From assembly GCF_030348505.1 (NCBI RefSeq), contig NZ_JAUCFJ010000002.1, positions 3,166,001 through 3,230,000 on the forward strand: a stretch of DNA of 64,000 nucleotides, read 5' to 3'. A model generated the notes under the pieces. It did no database searches. It was given only the letters and a program-made list of their open reading frames with translations, and had not been told where the DNA came from. Both the position numbers and the translations under genes were made by a program. Shown here one piece after another: positions 18,623 to 27,781 of the stretch (positions within the stretch are counted from its first letter, which is position 1; the number at the start of each line of letters is the position of its first letter). This stretch comes from Lysinibacillus sp. G4S2 (GTDB taxonomy: Bacteria; Bacillota; Bacilli; Bacillales_A; Planococcaceae).

Positions 18623-18871
18623 TTATTGCAATAAAATTTGAAGAATTGTAATACATACAGCCGCAACTATGGGCACTATTTTTAAAGAGGTGTAGCCGAT
18701 TGAAGATGTACATATTGGCTCTAACGGATCCTTCGTTGGTGAAGCTAAATATTGAAGAAAACGTTGCCAGCGACTTTTCTTGTATGTCATTAGCTGCTTA
18801 GGAATCTCCACTTTATCGCGATCTAAGCTGTCTTTTAACCATGGTTCCTTTTGAAATTCATCCTTAAGCAT
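18623..18871 (-). CDS. Small membrane protein coupled to ECF sigma factor, possible anti-sigma factor
   Basis: An 82-residue protein with a charged, cytoplasmic-looking N-terminal half (MLKDEFQKEPWLKDSLDRDKV start) and one C-terminal membrane helix (LKIVPIVAAVCITILQILL). Its start overlaps the sigma gene by 8 bp, the usual arrangement for an anti-sigma partner, and YxlC of the B. subtilis sigY operon is a comparable small membrane anti-sigma. No zinc anti-sigma motif is present. The role rests on position and topology. Confidence 0.7.
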   Translation of the reverse strand: MLKDEFQKEPWLKDSLDRDKVEIPKQLMTYKKSRWQRFLQYLASPTKDPLEPICTSSIGYTSLKIVPIVAAVCITILQILLQ

Positions 18872-19388
18872 CGAAATCCTCCTTTAGCTCTTCCTTTAAA
18901 GTCCTTATCGCATTATGTAGCCTTGATTTAACTGTGCCAAGTGGAATGGACAAAATTTGTGCAATTTCCTCCTGTGGCAAATCATGATAGTAAACGAGCA
19001 AAATAACAGCTCGTTGCTTTTCGGGTAATTGAAGTATCGCTTCTTGTATCGTTAATTTCTCGTCAGCAGACATTCGATGACTGGTCGTCGGTACTAAAAA
19101 CGGAAAGAGCGTGCGCCATTTTTTGCGCCGATTTAATTTATTAATCATTAAGCGATAAGCAATTTGAAATAAAAATGCTTTCACCGTTCCCTTTTGCTGA
19201 TCAAAATCTTCTTTTATATATTGTAAACGCTCAAAGGTATCTTGCACAATATCAATGCTTAGCTGATCTTCCCGAGTATAACGAAACAAAAAGCAGTACA
19301 ATGGCTCATACAAACGACTATAGAGCTGTTCAAAGCCCTCGACTTCGCCGTTTTTATAGGCCTCCATCCACTCCTCATTGCTCATCAT
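18864..19388 (-). CDS. ECF RNA polymerase sigma factor
   Basis: A 174-residue sigma factor with region 2 (ALYSRLYEPLYCFLFRYTR-like stretch, then DIVQDTFERL) and region 4 (LPEKQRAVILLVYYHDLPQEEIAQIL...GTVKSRLHNAI). It has no region 1 or 3, as in extracytoplasmic-function sigmas. It overlaps the upstream membrane protein gene by 14 bp and the downstream small gene by 8 bp. The operon also encodes an ABC exporter, resembling the sigY-yxlCDEFG arrangement of B. subtilis but with the ABC genes first. Autoregulation is suggested by an ECF-like promoter upstream of the ABC genes. Confidence 0.93.
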   Translation of the reverse strand: MMSNEEWMEAYKNGEVEGFEQLYSRLYEPLYCFLFRYTREDQLSIDIVQDTFERLQYIKEDFDQQKGTVKAFLFQIAYRLMINKLNRRKKWRTLFPFLVPTTSHRMSADEKLTIQEAILQLPEKQRAVILLVYYHDLPQEEIAQILSIPLGTVKSRLHNAIRTLKEELKEDFDA

Positions 19389-19755
19389 CTAGCTCATCCC
19401 CCCAATGAGCCTTAATGGACTTTAATGTTATGGACACACGTGAAACTAAGTATCCAACTATTACAATGACCCATGCTGACGATTGATTTGCAAAAAACTG
19501 CATATATGGATTTTCGATTGTTTGAGAGGAAGTCAAAAGTATGAAAACTGCCTGCACACAAAGTATTGTATAAATGGCTAAAACGAGCGTTAACGTATCA
19601 AATACATTCCAACGTAAATAAATTGTTGTTTTTTTATAATTAATTTTTCCATTTTCGCGTACAACATATTTTTTATCCATCGGGATTGTAATTCCCAAAA
19701 TAATAATACTCCAAATACCAACTACAATAAAAGATACGATAAATCCAATTCCCAT
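19375..19755 (-). CDS. Three-helix membrane protein of the ECF operon
   Basis: A 126-residue protein with hydrophobic segments at about residues 4-24, 52-75 and 90-107, and an acidic tail GDELDDEQ. No family is recognised. The start follows the permease by 8 bp and its end overlaps the sigma gene, so it belongs to the operon. It may be a sensor or accessory membrane protein, which is inference from location only. Confidence 0.78.
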   Translation of the reverse strand: MGIGFIVSFIVVGIWSIIILGITIPMDKKYVVRENGKINYKKTTIYLRWNVFDTLTLVLAIYTILCVQAVFILLTSSQTIENPYMQFFANQSSAWVIVIVGYLVSRVSITLKSIKAHWGDELDDEQ

Positions 19756-19763
19756 AAAATCAC

Positions 19764-20513
19764 CTACTTACTGGTATATATTTTTTTAGCGATGGCTGCT
19801 AACACCAAGCTAAGAATTGTTAAAATCATAAAATACTGATATTGTGGAAGCCAAGTTTCGCCTATTAAATTTAAAGACACTTGCAAGCTATCAAATAAAT
19901 ATAGCATCGGGTTCCAGATTAAGAAAATAAAATAATCCTGGGGGTTTTTTTTCGCTAATGTTAAAAACATCGTTGACATTTGTATTGAAAACATAAATAT
20001 CAACATAATCGGTTGCAACATACTTGTGGCCACTCTTTCATTTTTAAATAGACCAGCCAATATAAAACTCAATGGATATAATGCCAATAACACAAAGTTA
20101 CTCATTAAAATAATTAGCAAAAATGAAGATAATGAAATATCAATAATAAAAGAGTAGCCAACGAGTAGTAACACTAAGAATAGATTTAATAAAGTAAAAA
20201 CACCGATTCCCATTCCTATAAAGTAAGTGTGTGGCTTAATGCCTGTACGCTGCACCCATTGGAGGGTTTTATTGGCTTTCATATCTGTTAAATAGATTGT
20301 AGCATTGGAAAAACAAAAGAAGAAGATTAACATTATTATAGAAATCGGTAAAAACTGACCTTTAATCAAAAAATTAAATGATTCATCAGTCATCGCGCTT
20401 TTAGCAAAAAATGATATACCCAAAAAGATATAAGCTGGTAACAAATTTCCAAAAGCCATCCCTAGACTACGAATATTTTCTAACATATACATGCGTGCAA
20501 TTTGCTTTATCAT
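19764..20513 (-). CDS. ABC transporter permease (ECF operon)
   Basis: A 249-residue ABC-2-type membrane protein with six hydrophobic segments (for example ILMLIFFFCFSNATIYLTD and SSFLLIILMSNFVLLALYPL). It overlaps the ATPase gene by 4 bp (ATGA). It resembles YxlG-type permeases by size and context. The substrate is not known. Exporters in such operons often answer cell-envelope stress. Confidence 0.82.
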   Translation of the reverse strand: MIKQIARMYMLENIRSLGMAFGNLLPAYIFLGISFFAKSAMTDESFNFLIKGQFLPISIIMLIFFFCFSNATIYLTDMKANKTLQWVQRTGIKPHTYFIGMGIGVFTLLNLFLVLLLVGYSFIIDISLSSFLLIILMSNFVLLALYPLSFILAGLFKNERVATSMLQPIMLIFMFSIQMSTMFLTLAKKNPQDYFIFLIWNPMLYLFDSLQVSLNLIGETWLPQYQYFMILTILSLVLAAIAKKIYTSK

Positions 20514-21232
20514 CCTGCTCTTCCTCCTAAAATTTGGCCTGTCACTTCATAGTAGAGACCTTCGATTCCTGGCAACTTCGCCTCTGCGTATTTTCTATAA
20601 AGTTCATCCTGTGTGCTATTTTCAATGAGTTTTCCGTCTTTTAAAATCACTACATAATCAAATAACGATTCTAATCCTGCTACCTCATGGCTAATAATAA
20701 TAATCATTTTGTTACGTTGACGAATTTCATGCTGTAAGTAAAACATCAATTGCTTTTTCTTCGTTAAATCTAAATCAGCAAACGGCTCATCTAAAATGAT
20801 AATTGGTTTATTTAATAAAAAAGAAAGGAAAATCGATACTGCTTTTCGCTGACCGCCTGACGCATTTTTCAACAAGATGTGGTCATAAGTTGGTAACCCT
20901 AATATTTCATAAAGCTCTCCCAAATCAACCTGATTGTTGGTCAATGTAGAAAAAAGTGCCATCACTTCACGAATTTTAAGATGTTGATAACTCGAAAAAA
21001 ATTGGTATTGCAACGCTACTTGCTCATGCACATGTAGCGACGAATCATTGAATAAAATGGAACCTCCATCAGGTTTTTCATCTCCAGCTATGCATTTTGA
21101 TAACGTAGATTTCCCTGCTCCATTCTGACCCAACAATAAATAGCAATAACCCATTTTAAATGTGGCAGACACACCATCCAAAACGTTCACACCATTATAA
21201 TTTTTCACAAGATCCTTCACAATAAGCTCCAA
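20510..21232 (-). CDS. ABC transporter ATP-binding protein (ECF operon)
   Basis: A 240-residue ATPase with Walker A GQNGAGKST near residue 35, Q-loop YQFFSSYQHL, signature NASGGQRKA near 125, Walker B PIIILDEPFADLD near 148 and the H-loop IISHE. The start is TTG at 21232 behind AGGGAGGG. It is first gene of a five-gene unit ending at 18623 and pairs with the permease that overlaps it by 4 bp. Confidence 0.92.
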   Translation of the reverse strand: MELIVKDLVKNYNGVNVLDGVSATFKMGYCYLLLGQNGAGKSTLSKCIAGDEKPDGGSILFNDSSLHVHEQVALQYQFFSSYQHLKIREVMALFSTLTNNQVDLGELYEILGLPTYDHILLKNASGGQRKAVSIFLSFLLNKPIIILDEPFADLDLTKKKQLMFYLQHEIRQRNKMIIIISHEVAGLESLFDYVVILKDGKLIENSTQDELYRKYAEAKLPGIEGLYYEVTGQILGGRAG

Positions 21233-21264
21233 AACAAACCCTCCCTGTTTTATATGTTCACTGA

Positions 21265-21293
21265 CTATACAAACGGGGATTGTAAAAGGTTCA
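21265..21293 (-). promoter_or_regulatory. Candidate ECF-type promoter of the ABC-sigma operon
   Basis: The minus strand reads TGAACCTTTTACA, then CCCCGTTTG, then TATAG. TGAACC/AACC followed by T-rich bases is characteristic of ECF -35 elements, and CGTTTGTATA lies at the -10 distance. The ABC start codon is 33 bp further on. This would let the sigma factor control its own operon. Confidence 0.5.
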
Positions 21294-21575
21294 TTTTATT
21301 TTAAAAAAAATGAAATTAAATTATATGTTTCTATAAAATGATTTTTTATGTAAAATAAATAATAATTGGTAATTTAGGAAATGCAGAAATTTATCATCAT
21401 AACGTGAAGTCATTTTCTGGGTATACATGGCAAACGTTTTAACAAATGTTCGATTAGAATTCACCCATTAATATCCTATTGACTATGGTATTTCGCAACG
21501 AACAAAACTAAAATTGGACCTATAATATTTTTATAGCACGAATAATAGAAAACTATTTTAAAGGGAGTTACATAA

Positions 21576-22163
21576 GTGAGCGATTTTAAAGAACTTAAGT
21601 ATTTTTTGGGGCCACATTTTGGTCCAGGGATTGGCTGGGAGCTAATCGAGCACGCTGTTATTGATCATAGAAAACTAAGTAGAGAAGAACGTTCCAAATT
21701 TAAAGAAGAACTTCTTCATATAAAACAACTGTTAGAACAAAATCAGTACGATAAAATACAACAGATTATTGACAAGAATGATTTAGAAAATACAAAGCTT
21801 TATGATATAAAAAAAATACAAAGATTTATTGATGAAATCTTACCTATTATTGAGAAATATGAATATAAGGAAGATATCCCCTATGTACCTTTTAAAGCGT
21901 TAAACTATTTATTTGATACCGTTATTATCCCAACTAAAACATTGTTATCTTTTGACTTTATTGTTATAGATATAAAAAGAGAAGGCGATACATTTATTCA
22001 TCATATTTTGCAGGATTTACAATATGTAAAAAAAGTCTTTATGGAGAAAGATGAAATTAAAATTCAAAAGTTACTCCAACTTGCAAGAGAAAGAGAAGTT
22101 TATATTTTAGACTCCCAATATCGAGATGAATTTATCCAAGTCGTAACGAACGAATTAAGTTAA
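21576..22163 (+). CDS. Hypothetical helical protein
   Basis: A 195-residue charged, alpha-helical soluble protein (LEQNQYDKIQQIIDKNDLE) with no recognised domain. The start is GTG at 21576, preceded by AAAGGGAGTTACATAA. It is a single plus-strand gene with its own terminator between two minus-strand blocks, and codons are AT-rich relative to the metabolic genes. The upstream 280 bp hold only the ECF-like promoter of the opposite strand and a fragment of the palindromic repeat at 21391-21421. Confidence 0.7.
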   Translation: MSDFKELKYFLGPHFGPGIGWELIEHAVIDHRKLSREERSKFKEELLHIKQLLEQNQYDKIQQIIDKNDLENTKLYDIKKIQRFIDEILPIIEKYEYKEDIPYVPFKALNYLFDTVIIPTKTLLSFDFIVIDIKREGDTFIHHILQDLQYVKKVFMEKDEIKIQKLLQLAREREVYILDSQYRDEFIQVVTNELS

Positions 22164-22202
22164 TGAACAAGAAAGTCCTTTGATTAGCTTGCCTTACATC
22201 AT

Positions 22203-22230
22203 AAAAGACCTCTCATCAGAAAGGTCTTTT
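22203..22230 (+). terminator. Bidirectional terminator
   Basis: AAAAGACCT and AGGTCTTTT arms flank a 9-base loop, followed by T-rich sequence. It lies between convergent genes. Confidence 0.8.
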
Positions 22231-22235
22231 CTTGT

Positions 22236-23339
22236 TTAGGATTTAATTATTTTCCAAAATTCTGTTCCATAGCTTTTGTTACAAAATTCAACAGGTATTT
22301 GCGTTTTCGCAAAGTTGTCGCCTACGCCTATTTTATTAACTTGATTTTGTAACGGCGAGCCAAATGAAAACTCCAGTTGCAAATCAGTAAGGTTAAATAA
22401 AATTGAATGCACTGTTCCAAAGCCTTCTTTGTAATTATGAACGGCTAACCCTTTAGGAAACTCTGTTAAAAGTAGTTCTTGGATTTCATCTATAGATCTT
22501 TTTCCGTTTTCCTTACATTTTTTCTCTAAAATATCGTATCTTAGCTGAGAATGCTCGAGCTTGCCTGGCTCCTTCTCCTGTATTGTCGGAAACAGTCCAT
22601 GGTTAGTTGCAATAAGATAATCTAATTCTGCACGCTTTATTTCTCTTACACCGTCGTATGTTCCAATCAAAGCTGCGTCGCCACTTGCATCAGCTATTAG
22701 TAAATTCATATTCGTTCCGATCGGCATATTGTTAACCGTATAAATAGCTTCTTCAACATTTTTACAATTTTCTAATAGAGTTCTGACGATAACCATAAAC
22801 TGTAAGCCAGGTACTACTGGTGGTCTCATGCCAGGATAATTACCAATGGGCATACCACACGATGCAAATGCAACGCATAGCCCCTTGTCATTTAAACCTT
22901 CGCTCCGACCGAATGTGGAAACAGAAAATCCTGTATGAGTATATTTCCCTTCTACATTTGTTGTACATAAGCGCATATCTGAAATATTAGGTGATAGATC
23001 ATAATTTCTTAAAACATATGTTTTACCATCAGCCATTTTCCCTGGTAAAATAGCCCCTAAACTACACCCTCCAGGAATTAACCACGCATTTTGATAAAAA
23101 TTTAGTTGTTCAGGCGCATAACCAAAGCCTTCTGCAAATCCTTCCAATTCTTTATTTAAACCTGGGCAATACTGCTCTATTTGTGCTTTCATTTCAAAAT
23201 AAGTGTTGTTCGAAATTAGTTTTTCCGTAAAGAATAACGATTTTGCAAAAGGGTTATTTTGAAACTCTCCCGCTTGTTGTTGTCCTATCTCGTATGAACT
23301 ACCTTGAAGAAATGCAAACTGTCCTGTATTTGTTTTCAT
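22236..23339 (-). CDS. C45-family autoproteolytic acyltransferase/hydrolase
   Basis: Ntn-hydrolase of the peptidase C45 / acyl-CoA:6-aminopenicillanate acyltransferase group. The presumed nucleophile is Cys92 in PGGCSLGAI, which becomes N-terminal on self-cleavage in family members. RNYDLSP, TFGRSEGLNDKGLCVAFAS, NMNLLIADASGDAALIG and ATNHGLF are all typical blocks. The ATG at 23339 behind TGGGGT is preferred over one 12 codons earlier that lacks a ribosome site, giving 367 residues. It lies directly behind a MerR regulator gene and a promoter with a 19-bp spacer, so it is likely the target of that regulator. The substrate is unknown. Confidence 0.85.
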   Translation of the reverse strand: MKTNTGQFAFLQGSSYEIGQQQAGEFQNNPFAKSLFFTEKLISNNTYFEMKAQIEQYCPGLNKELEGFAEGFGYAPEQLNFYQNAWLIPGGCSLGAILPGKMADGKTYVLRNYDLSPNISDMRLCTTNVEGKYTHTGFSVSTFGRSEGLNDKGLCVAFASCGMPIGNYPGMRPPVVPGLQFMVIVRTLLENCKNVEEAIYTVNNMPIGTNMNLLIADASGDAALIGTYDGVREIKRAELDYLIATNHGLFPTIQEKEPGKLEHSQLRYDILEKKCKENGKRSIDEIQELLLTEFPKGLAVHNYKEGFGTVHSILFNLTDLQLEFSFGSPLQNQVNKIGVGDNFAKTQIPVEFCNKSYGTEFWKIIKS

Positions 23340-23394
23340 CGATATACCCCATTCTATATTTAAGTAGCAAGACATTTCTTATCTTGCTAAATAC

Positions 23395-23425
23395 AGAATA
23401 AAGTCTCCATCTACTGGAGAGTTTA
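23395..23425 (-). promoter_or_regulatory. MerR-type promoter/operator of the C45 gene
   Basis: Minus-strand TAAACT (23420-23425) and TATTCT (23395-23400) are separated by 19 bp rather than 17, and the spacer holds the dyad CTCC-N7-GGAG with flanking ACT/AGACT. This is the arrangement bound and untwisted by MerR-family activators of the BmrR type. It overlaps the stop codon of the merR-like gene. Confidence 0.65.
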
Positions 23426-23426
23426 G

Positions 23427-24275
23427 CTAGTTTCTTATTTTCACAAATATTTTTGTCAAAAAATCATTTGGATGTAGCCCAATATTTGGTTTAATATTAA
23501 TTGGATTTACTACTTCAGTTGGGATTAAGCCCTTTATATACTGCTCCATAAATGTCCCTTCTGCCTGAAGAGCTTGCTCAGTCAGCCATTCCTGCAAGCG
23601 ACTATAACCATAATGTAGCTCTGAATACGGTCCCTTTACATTGATACAAGCATAGATGCCTTCTGGTATTACTTTAATATGCTCTGCAAGTTGAGTTGCT
23701 TTTAACGGCAACAGTAGTTCAACATCCGCTATATTTTGCTTCCTGTGCTGTTGATGAAAAATTGCAGTTAGCTCCCCTTCTATCTCTAATTGATACGCAT
23801 ATATTCGTTCAAATAATTTTTGAACTAGCCTATCCATGTCCATTACATTAATCTTTTCACGGATGGCAAGCACCTGAATTTTTGGTCGTTCTTCTATGTA
23901 ACAACTTGATAATATTGGCTTTGGATTAAACATTTCAGTGTTCCTAATAGAATTTTTTACATGGACAATATTTTGAATTTGTTCAGCAATTATTTCTTGT
24001 TGATGCTCTAATTCCAGAACTTTTTTATGTAATCTTAGCTCTAAATCTTGCCAATCATTTTTTCCTTTCATAATCTGTTCAATCTCTTTTAATGAAAAAT
24101 GACAATTTTTTAGTACCTGAATCGTATTCAGTTCTTTCATTTTATCGTAATCAAAATAACGATAGCCGGTCACTTCATCTATAAAAGATGGTTCGAGTAA
24201 TCCTATATCACTATAGTAACGAATAGTTTTTACAGGAACATTACACAGGTTCGAAAATTTCCCAATGCTATACAT
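23427..24275 (-). CDS. MerR-family transcriptional regulator with GyrI-like effector domain
   Basis: A 282-residue BmrR-like activator. The N-terminal winged helix starts MYSIGKFSNLCNVPVKTIRYY, followed by GYRYFDYDKMKELNTIQVLK, a dimerisation helix to about residue 115, and a C-terminal GyrI/BmrR-like ligand domain (IPEGIYACINVKGPY). Ligand and DNA binding follow from the family. Its gene ends where the 19-bp-spacer promoter of the C45 gene begins. Confidence 0.9.
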   Translation of the reverse strand: MYSIGKFSNLCNVPVKTIRYYSDIGLLEPSFIDEVTGYRYFDYDKMKELNTIQVLKNCHFSLKEIEQIMKGKNDWQDLELRLHKKVLELEHQQEIIAEQIQNIVHVKNSIRNTEMFNPKPILSSCYIEERPKIQVLAIREKINVMDMDRLVQKLFERIYAYQLEIEGELTAIFHQQHRKQNIADVELLLPLKATQLAEHIKVIPEGIYACINVKGPYSELHYGYSRLQEWLTEQALQAEGTFMEQYIKGLIPTEVVNPINIKPNIGLHPNDFLTKIFVKIRN

Positions 24276-24451
24276 AAAAACACCTTCTTTTTAAATAGTT
24301 ACATGTGCTATGTCATTCATTTTAAATGAATTAAAATAAACCTCTCCTTGCTTAGTTATTGTACGATAAAGTAGTGGTAAATGTTTCACTATAATGAACT
24401 TATTAACATGGTATGCGTTTTAACAAATATCATCGACAACTTGCTCAAAAA

Positions 24452-24497
24452 ACAAAAGAGTATGCTCATCATTTTTTGATTTGAGCATACTTCTTTT
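24452..24497 (-). terminator. Terminator after the DUF1648-like gene
   Basis: AGTATGCTCA/TGAGCATACT stem on the minus strand, with CTTTTGTTTTTTG downstream. Confidence 0.75.
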
Positions 24498-24699
24498 GGT
24501 TATATACTAATTTGTTTCGTACGGGTATTTGCCCTGCTTCCGCGGGTAAACTTATCCATAATATGATAGATTAGTTGAAGACTATCAGAATGGATGGCGC
24601 AGAGGGTGGAAAAATGGAAATTTATATCAAATTTTTCCAATGCGAAAACTTGGTTTTCAACAAGTAAAATTGCAAAGAAGCTTAGAATTGCAAGAGGAA

Positions 24700-25020
24700 T
24701 TACATATTCCAATTTGATAAGATTGTATAAACCATAAATCCACCTACTATTAAGTTCCCAATAATTATAAATGGTAAGTTTCCTTGTAATTTAGTATTTT
24801 TCTTTTTCCCTACTCCACCTAACGCAGTAATCCCTATAAATAAAGACAATGCAGGATATATAAAGATAAAATACTTACTGCCGTTTAAATTGGGACCGGC
24901 TATGTTGAAGGTAATAGGAATCTCATCCGATATATTTTGTACACCAATAATTGAAAACGCCAAAAACAAGGCACAAAATATCCAAGGAATTATACGTACT
25001 GACTTTTTAGATGTATTCAT
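24700..25020 (-). CDS. Small three-helix membrane protein, DUF1648-like
   Basis: A 106-residue protein starting MNTSKKSVRIIPW, with membrane segments near residues 9-28, 49-65 and 83-102. The loop DEIPITFNIAGPNLNGSKY resembles the 'P-x-x-x-G' loop of DUF1648/SdpI-type proteins. The ATG at 25020 follows GGAG with six-base spacing. Longer upstream starts were rejected. It lies downstream of an ABC permease gene with a 165-bp gap, so operon membership is uncertain. Confidence 0.65.
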   Translation of the reverse strand: MNTSKKSVRIIPWIFCALFLAFSIIGVQNISDEIPITFNIAGPNLNGSKYFIFIYPALSLFIGITALGGVGKKKNTKLQGNLPFIIIGNLIVGGFMVYTILSNWNM

Positions 25021-25184
25021 GATAATCTCCATTCTCTCCCGTGTCCGCTTCACGATACAAACAGTAATGAAAGCGAGTGAGCGGAACACTCTATTTTTCG
25101 ATTTTTCAATTAATTTAAGTCTTTATTTAGCTTACTTTTTTCAATAATATTTAATAATTTCATCTTCACACTACTCTTCCCAAA

Positions 25185-26753
25185 TTAAATAGGCTCACCA
25201 TTTATTGTTTTTGCATATAACATGCTAGTTACGATGCCCAAGCATAAAATAATAATAACATCATATATACCTACTATCGAACCTGACCATAGTACTCTTG
25301 GAACTGCTGCAATGAATACCAGAATCACTGCACCGAAAAACCCCAATACACTTGATATACTCCGCTTTACTACTTGGAGTTCTGATTGCCAACTATAATT
25401 GACAAATCTTAAATTAATAGCGACTCCGTATATTGCTGAAAATACTGCAAATGCACATGGAAGAAGTACTAATGTCATGGAATGAAATAATGTTGCTTCA
25501 AACACTCTTCCGATTATTATTCCGTTTATTATCGTAAGAGGTATTGTAAGCGTAAGATTAACAAGTATCTTACTCTTTACAACCAATTCTTTCGACAATG
25601 GAAAAGTTTTGATTATCCAAATATTTTTACCTTCAAGTGAAAAAGACACGCTACTTGTATTTGATAGGCATACCATCAATGACATTATATACGGTGTTAC
25701 ACCATACAGAGTCTCTACTGTATTAATAGTATTTATCGGCATATTTTCCATCACTTTTGTGATTGAAATCATTAAAGAAATCGTAAAAATAACCACCATG
25801 ATCATTCCGAATGTTGTGTTTATTAAGTACGTTGTGGACGAAAATAGTCGTTTGATTTCTTTCACATATAATGCTTTTAATTTACTTGATCTTTTTAATG
25901 TGTTTATTTCATATTTTTTGTTACTACTCATTGATCGAATTTTAGTATTTAGTCCTTTGTATACATACGAGAGACCTATAATGAAAATCACTGTTAACAC
26001 TATTGAAACTGCTATATATATAAGAAAATCTCCCACTTTTCCTGTTACCAGTATTTTATTAAACAAATAAAACATTGGATACACTTTGTTAGCCTGATTC
26101 AATATATTTGTTAAGATCAATTTCATATCGCTTGGGTCTAATTTATAACTACTCAATGTTGGTGCTAATACTAAAAATAAAATAATACACATATAGCTAA
26201 ATGAAGAAACCGCACGAGAATATTTTGCTCTCGATGAAACTTCTAAAACTACTATACTAACAATTGATGCTATAATTGATGGCACTAATGCAACTGTAAG
26301 TATTCCAATCAGTATCTTTATCCAAAAAACGCCGCTTACTGTTCCTGTAAAGAAATATACTGCTCCCATTAGAAGCATGATTATTAAAGATACTACCGTA
26401 TTCAAGAAATATATATATAAGAATCTACTTACTACTATTATCGATGTTTTAATAGGAAGTGACATTAATGTGTCATAATCCCTTTTTCCAAAAAACTCAT
26501 CACTAGCACTAAAAAATGCTATAAACAATGATATTAGAGTACTCACTAAAAATGAATATGCAAGTATGTGTTCTCTCATATTATATTCATTCAGCAAATA
26601 TCCAAGACTTGTAATATACGCTAGCCCGAAAGCAGACGCAATAAATATACCAACAATAGCCATTTTATCACCAAAGTTGGCTTTACCTTTTAGGGTATTA
26701 AGTCTCACTAGTGAAATAATCCTAATTTTCAGAAGAATCGATAAGTGTTTCAT
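25185..26753 (-). CDS. ABC transporter permease, large
   Basis: A 522-residue polytopic membrane protein with about 12 hydrophobic segments, including MAIVGIFIASAFGLAYIT near the start and VVSLIIMLLMGAVYFF. The FFGKRDYDTLMSLPI and FSLEGKNIWIIKTFPLSKE segments are typical of large ABC-2 exporter permeases of Firmicutes. It overlaps its ATPase gene by 32 bp. The substrate is unknown. Confidence 0.82.
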   Translation of the reverse strand: MKHLSILLKIRIISLVRLNTLKGKANFGDKMAIVGIFIASAFGLAYITSLGYLLNEYNMREHILAYSFLVSTLISLFIAFFSASDEFFGKRDYDTLMSLPIKTSIIVVSRFLYIYFLNTVVSLIIMLLMGAVYFFTGTVSGVFWIKILIGILTVALVPSIIASIVSIVVLEVSSRAKYSRAVSSFSYMCIILFLVLAPTLSSYKLDPSDMKLILTNILNQANKVYPMFYLFNKILVTGKVGDFLIYIAVSIVLTVIFIIGLSYVYKGLNTKIRSMSSNKKYEINTLKRSSKLKALYVKEIKRLFSSTTYLINTTFGMIMVVIFTISLMISITKVMENMPINTINTVETLYGVTPYIMSLMVCLSNTSSVSFSLEGKNIWIIKTFPLSKELVVKSKILVNLTLTIPLTIINGIIIGRVFEATLFHSMTLVLLPCAFAVFSAIYGVAINLRFVNYSWQSELQVVKRSISSVLGFFGAVILVFIAAVPRVLWSGSIVGIYDVIIILCLGIVTSMLYAKTINGEPI

Positions 26754-27465
26754 CTTTTAACTCCTTCATAAAGAACTCTTCCAATGTTTGATTTTGTATT
26801 ATTTCATCCATCGTACCACTATAAACTAGCTTTCCACGATTAATCATAGCCACCTTATTACAAAGCTTTTCTGCAACATCTAAGACATGTGTTGAAAAAA
26901 ATATTGCATTCCCTTTAGCAGTCATTTTCTTCATTATCTCTTTTAAAACAACTACTGCTTTTGGATCAAGACCTACAAATGGCTCGTCCAGAATCAAAAG
27001 CTTTGGTTCATGAATAATAGCTCCAGTTATTGCTAACTTTTGCTTCATTCCGTGAGAATAAGAGGATATTAGATTCCCTAGACTTTCTGTTATTCCAAAC
27101 ATTCCAGAATATTCTTTTATTCTCTTTACTCGAACATCTTCCGGAACTCCGAAAATATCTGCTACAAAATTTAAATACTGGATTCCTGTTAAATGTTCAT
27201 ATAATTCGGGACTATCAGGAATATAAGTAAATTTCGATTTGCATTCAAGAGGCTCTTTCTTAATAGAATGCCCATCAATGTATATGTCGCCTTCCTCAAA
27301 ATCTAGGATTCCTACTACTGATTTGATCGTTGTACTTTTCCCTGCTCCATTATGACCTATAAATCCAAAAACATCGCCATTTTCAACACATAAACTAATG
27401 TTATCGACAGCTTTTTTTTCACCTTTATACACTTTTGAAAAATTTTTAATATCTAGGATTCCCAT
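26722..27465 (-). CDS. ABC transporter ATP-binding protein
   Basis: A 247-residue ATPase with Walker A GHNGAGKST near residue 37, signature YSHGMKQKL near 133, Walker B LLILDEPFVGLDP near 155 and an H-loop FFSTHVLD. It is translated ahead of, and overlaps by 32 bp, the 522-residue permease. Together they form an exporter of the type used for peptides or antibiotics, though the cargo cannot be read here. Confidence 0.92.
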   Translation of the reverse strand: MGILDIKNFSKVYKGEKKAVDNISLCVENGDVFGFIGHNGAGKSTTIKSVVGILDFEEGDIYIDGHSIKKEPLECKSKFTYIPDSPELYEHLTGIQYLNFVADIFGVPEDVRVKRIKEYSGMFGITESLGNLISSYSHGMKQKLAITGAIIHEPKLLILDEPFVGLDPKAVVVLKEIMKKMTAKGNAIFFSTHVLDVAEKLCNKVAMINRGKLVYSGTMDEIIQNQTLEEFFMKELKDETLIDSSEN

Positions 27466-27781
27466 TCTTTCATCTCCTTATCTTATTATTACCGATCGAT
27501 TACCTACACCCTCGCTAATGACCTTCGTAAAAGCTCTCATGGAAATCATCACAAGTGAATGAAAAGAAAGTGGATATCATCAAATGTTTGAAGTTTAAAT
27601 CCACTTTCTGTATACATCCCTTATCCCTTCATATCTTTTATTGGTGCCTCTTTATCTTGTATACCGGTAATCGGGCATAGTATTATAGCCCGCTAATAAA
27701 AATGCATCTTTTCCTTGAGATAGAACTATCGTAAAGATTAGAAATGGACTCATAATGATAAAACAATGGCATTCACCATAG
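27466..27781. other. Intergenic region without a recognised gene
   Basis: The 316 bp between the ABC ATPase and the lipoprotein gene contain an inverted repeat AGAAAGTGGAT / ATCCACTTTCT (about 27566-27610), which may terminate transcription of the upstream lipoprotein operon. No open frame with a ribosome site was found. Confidence 0.5.

Noticed and set aside
24500..24712. 70-codon minus-strand frame after the DUF1648-like gene
   Set aside because: The TTG start lies inside the preceding gene, there is no ribosome site and the latter half does not look like protein.
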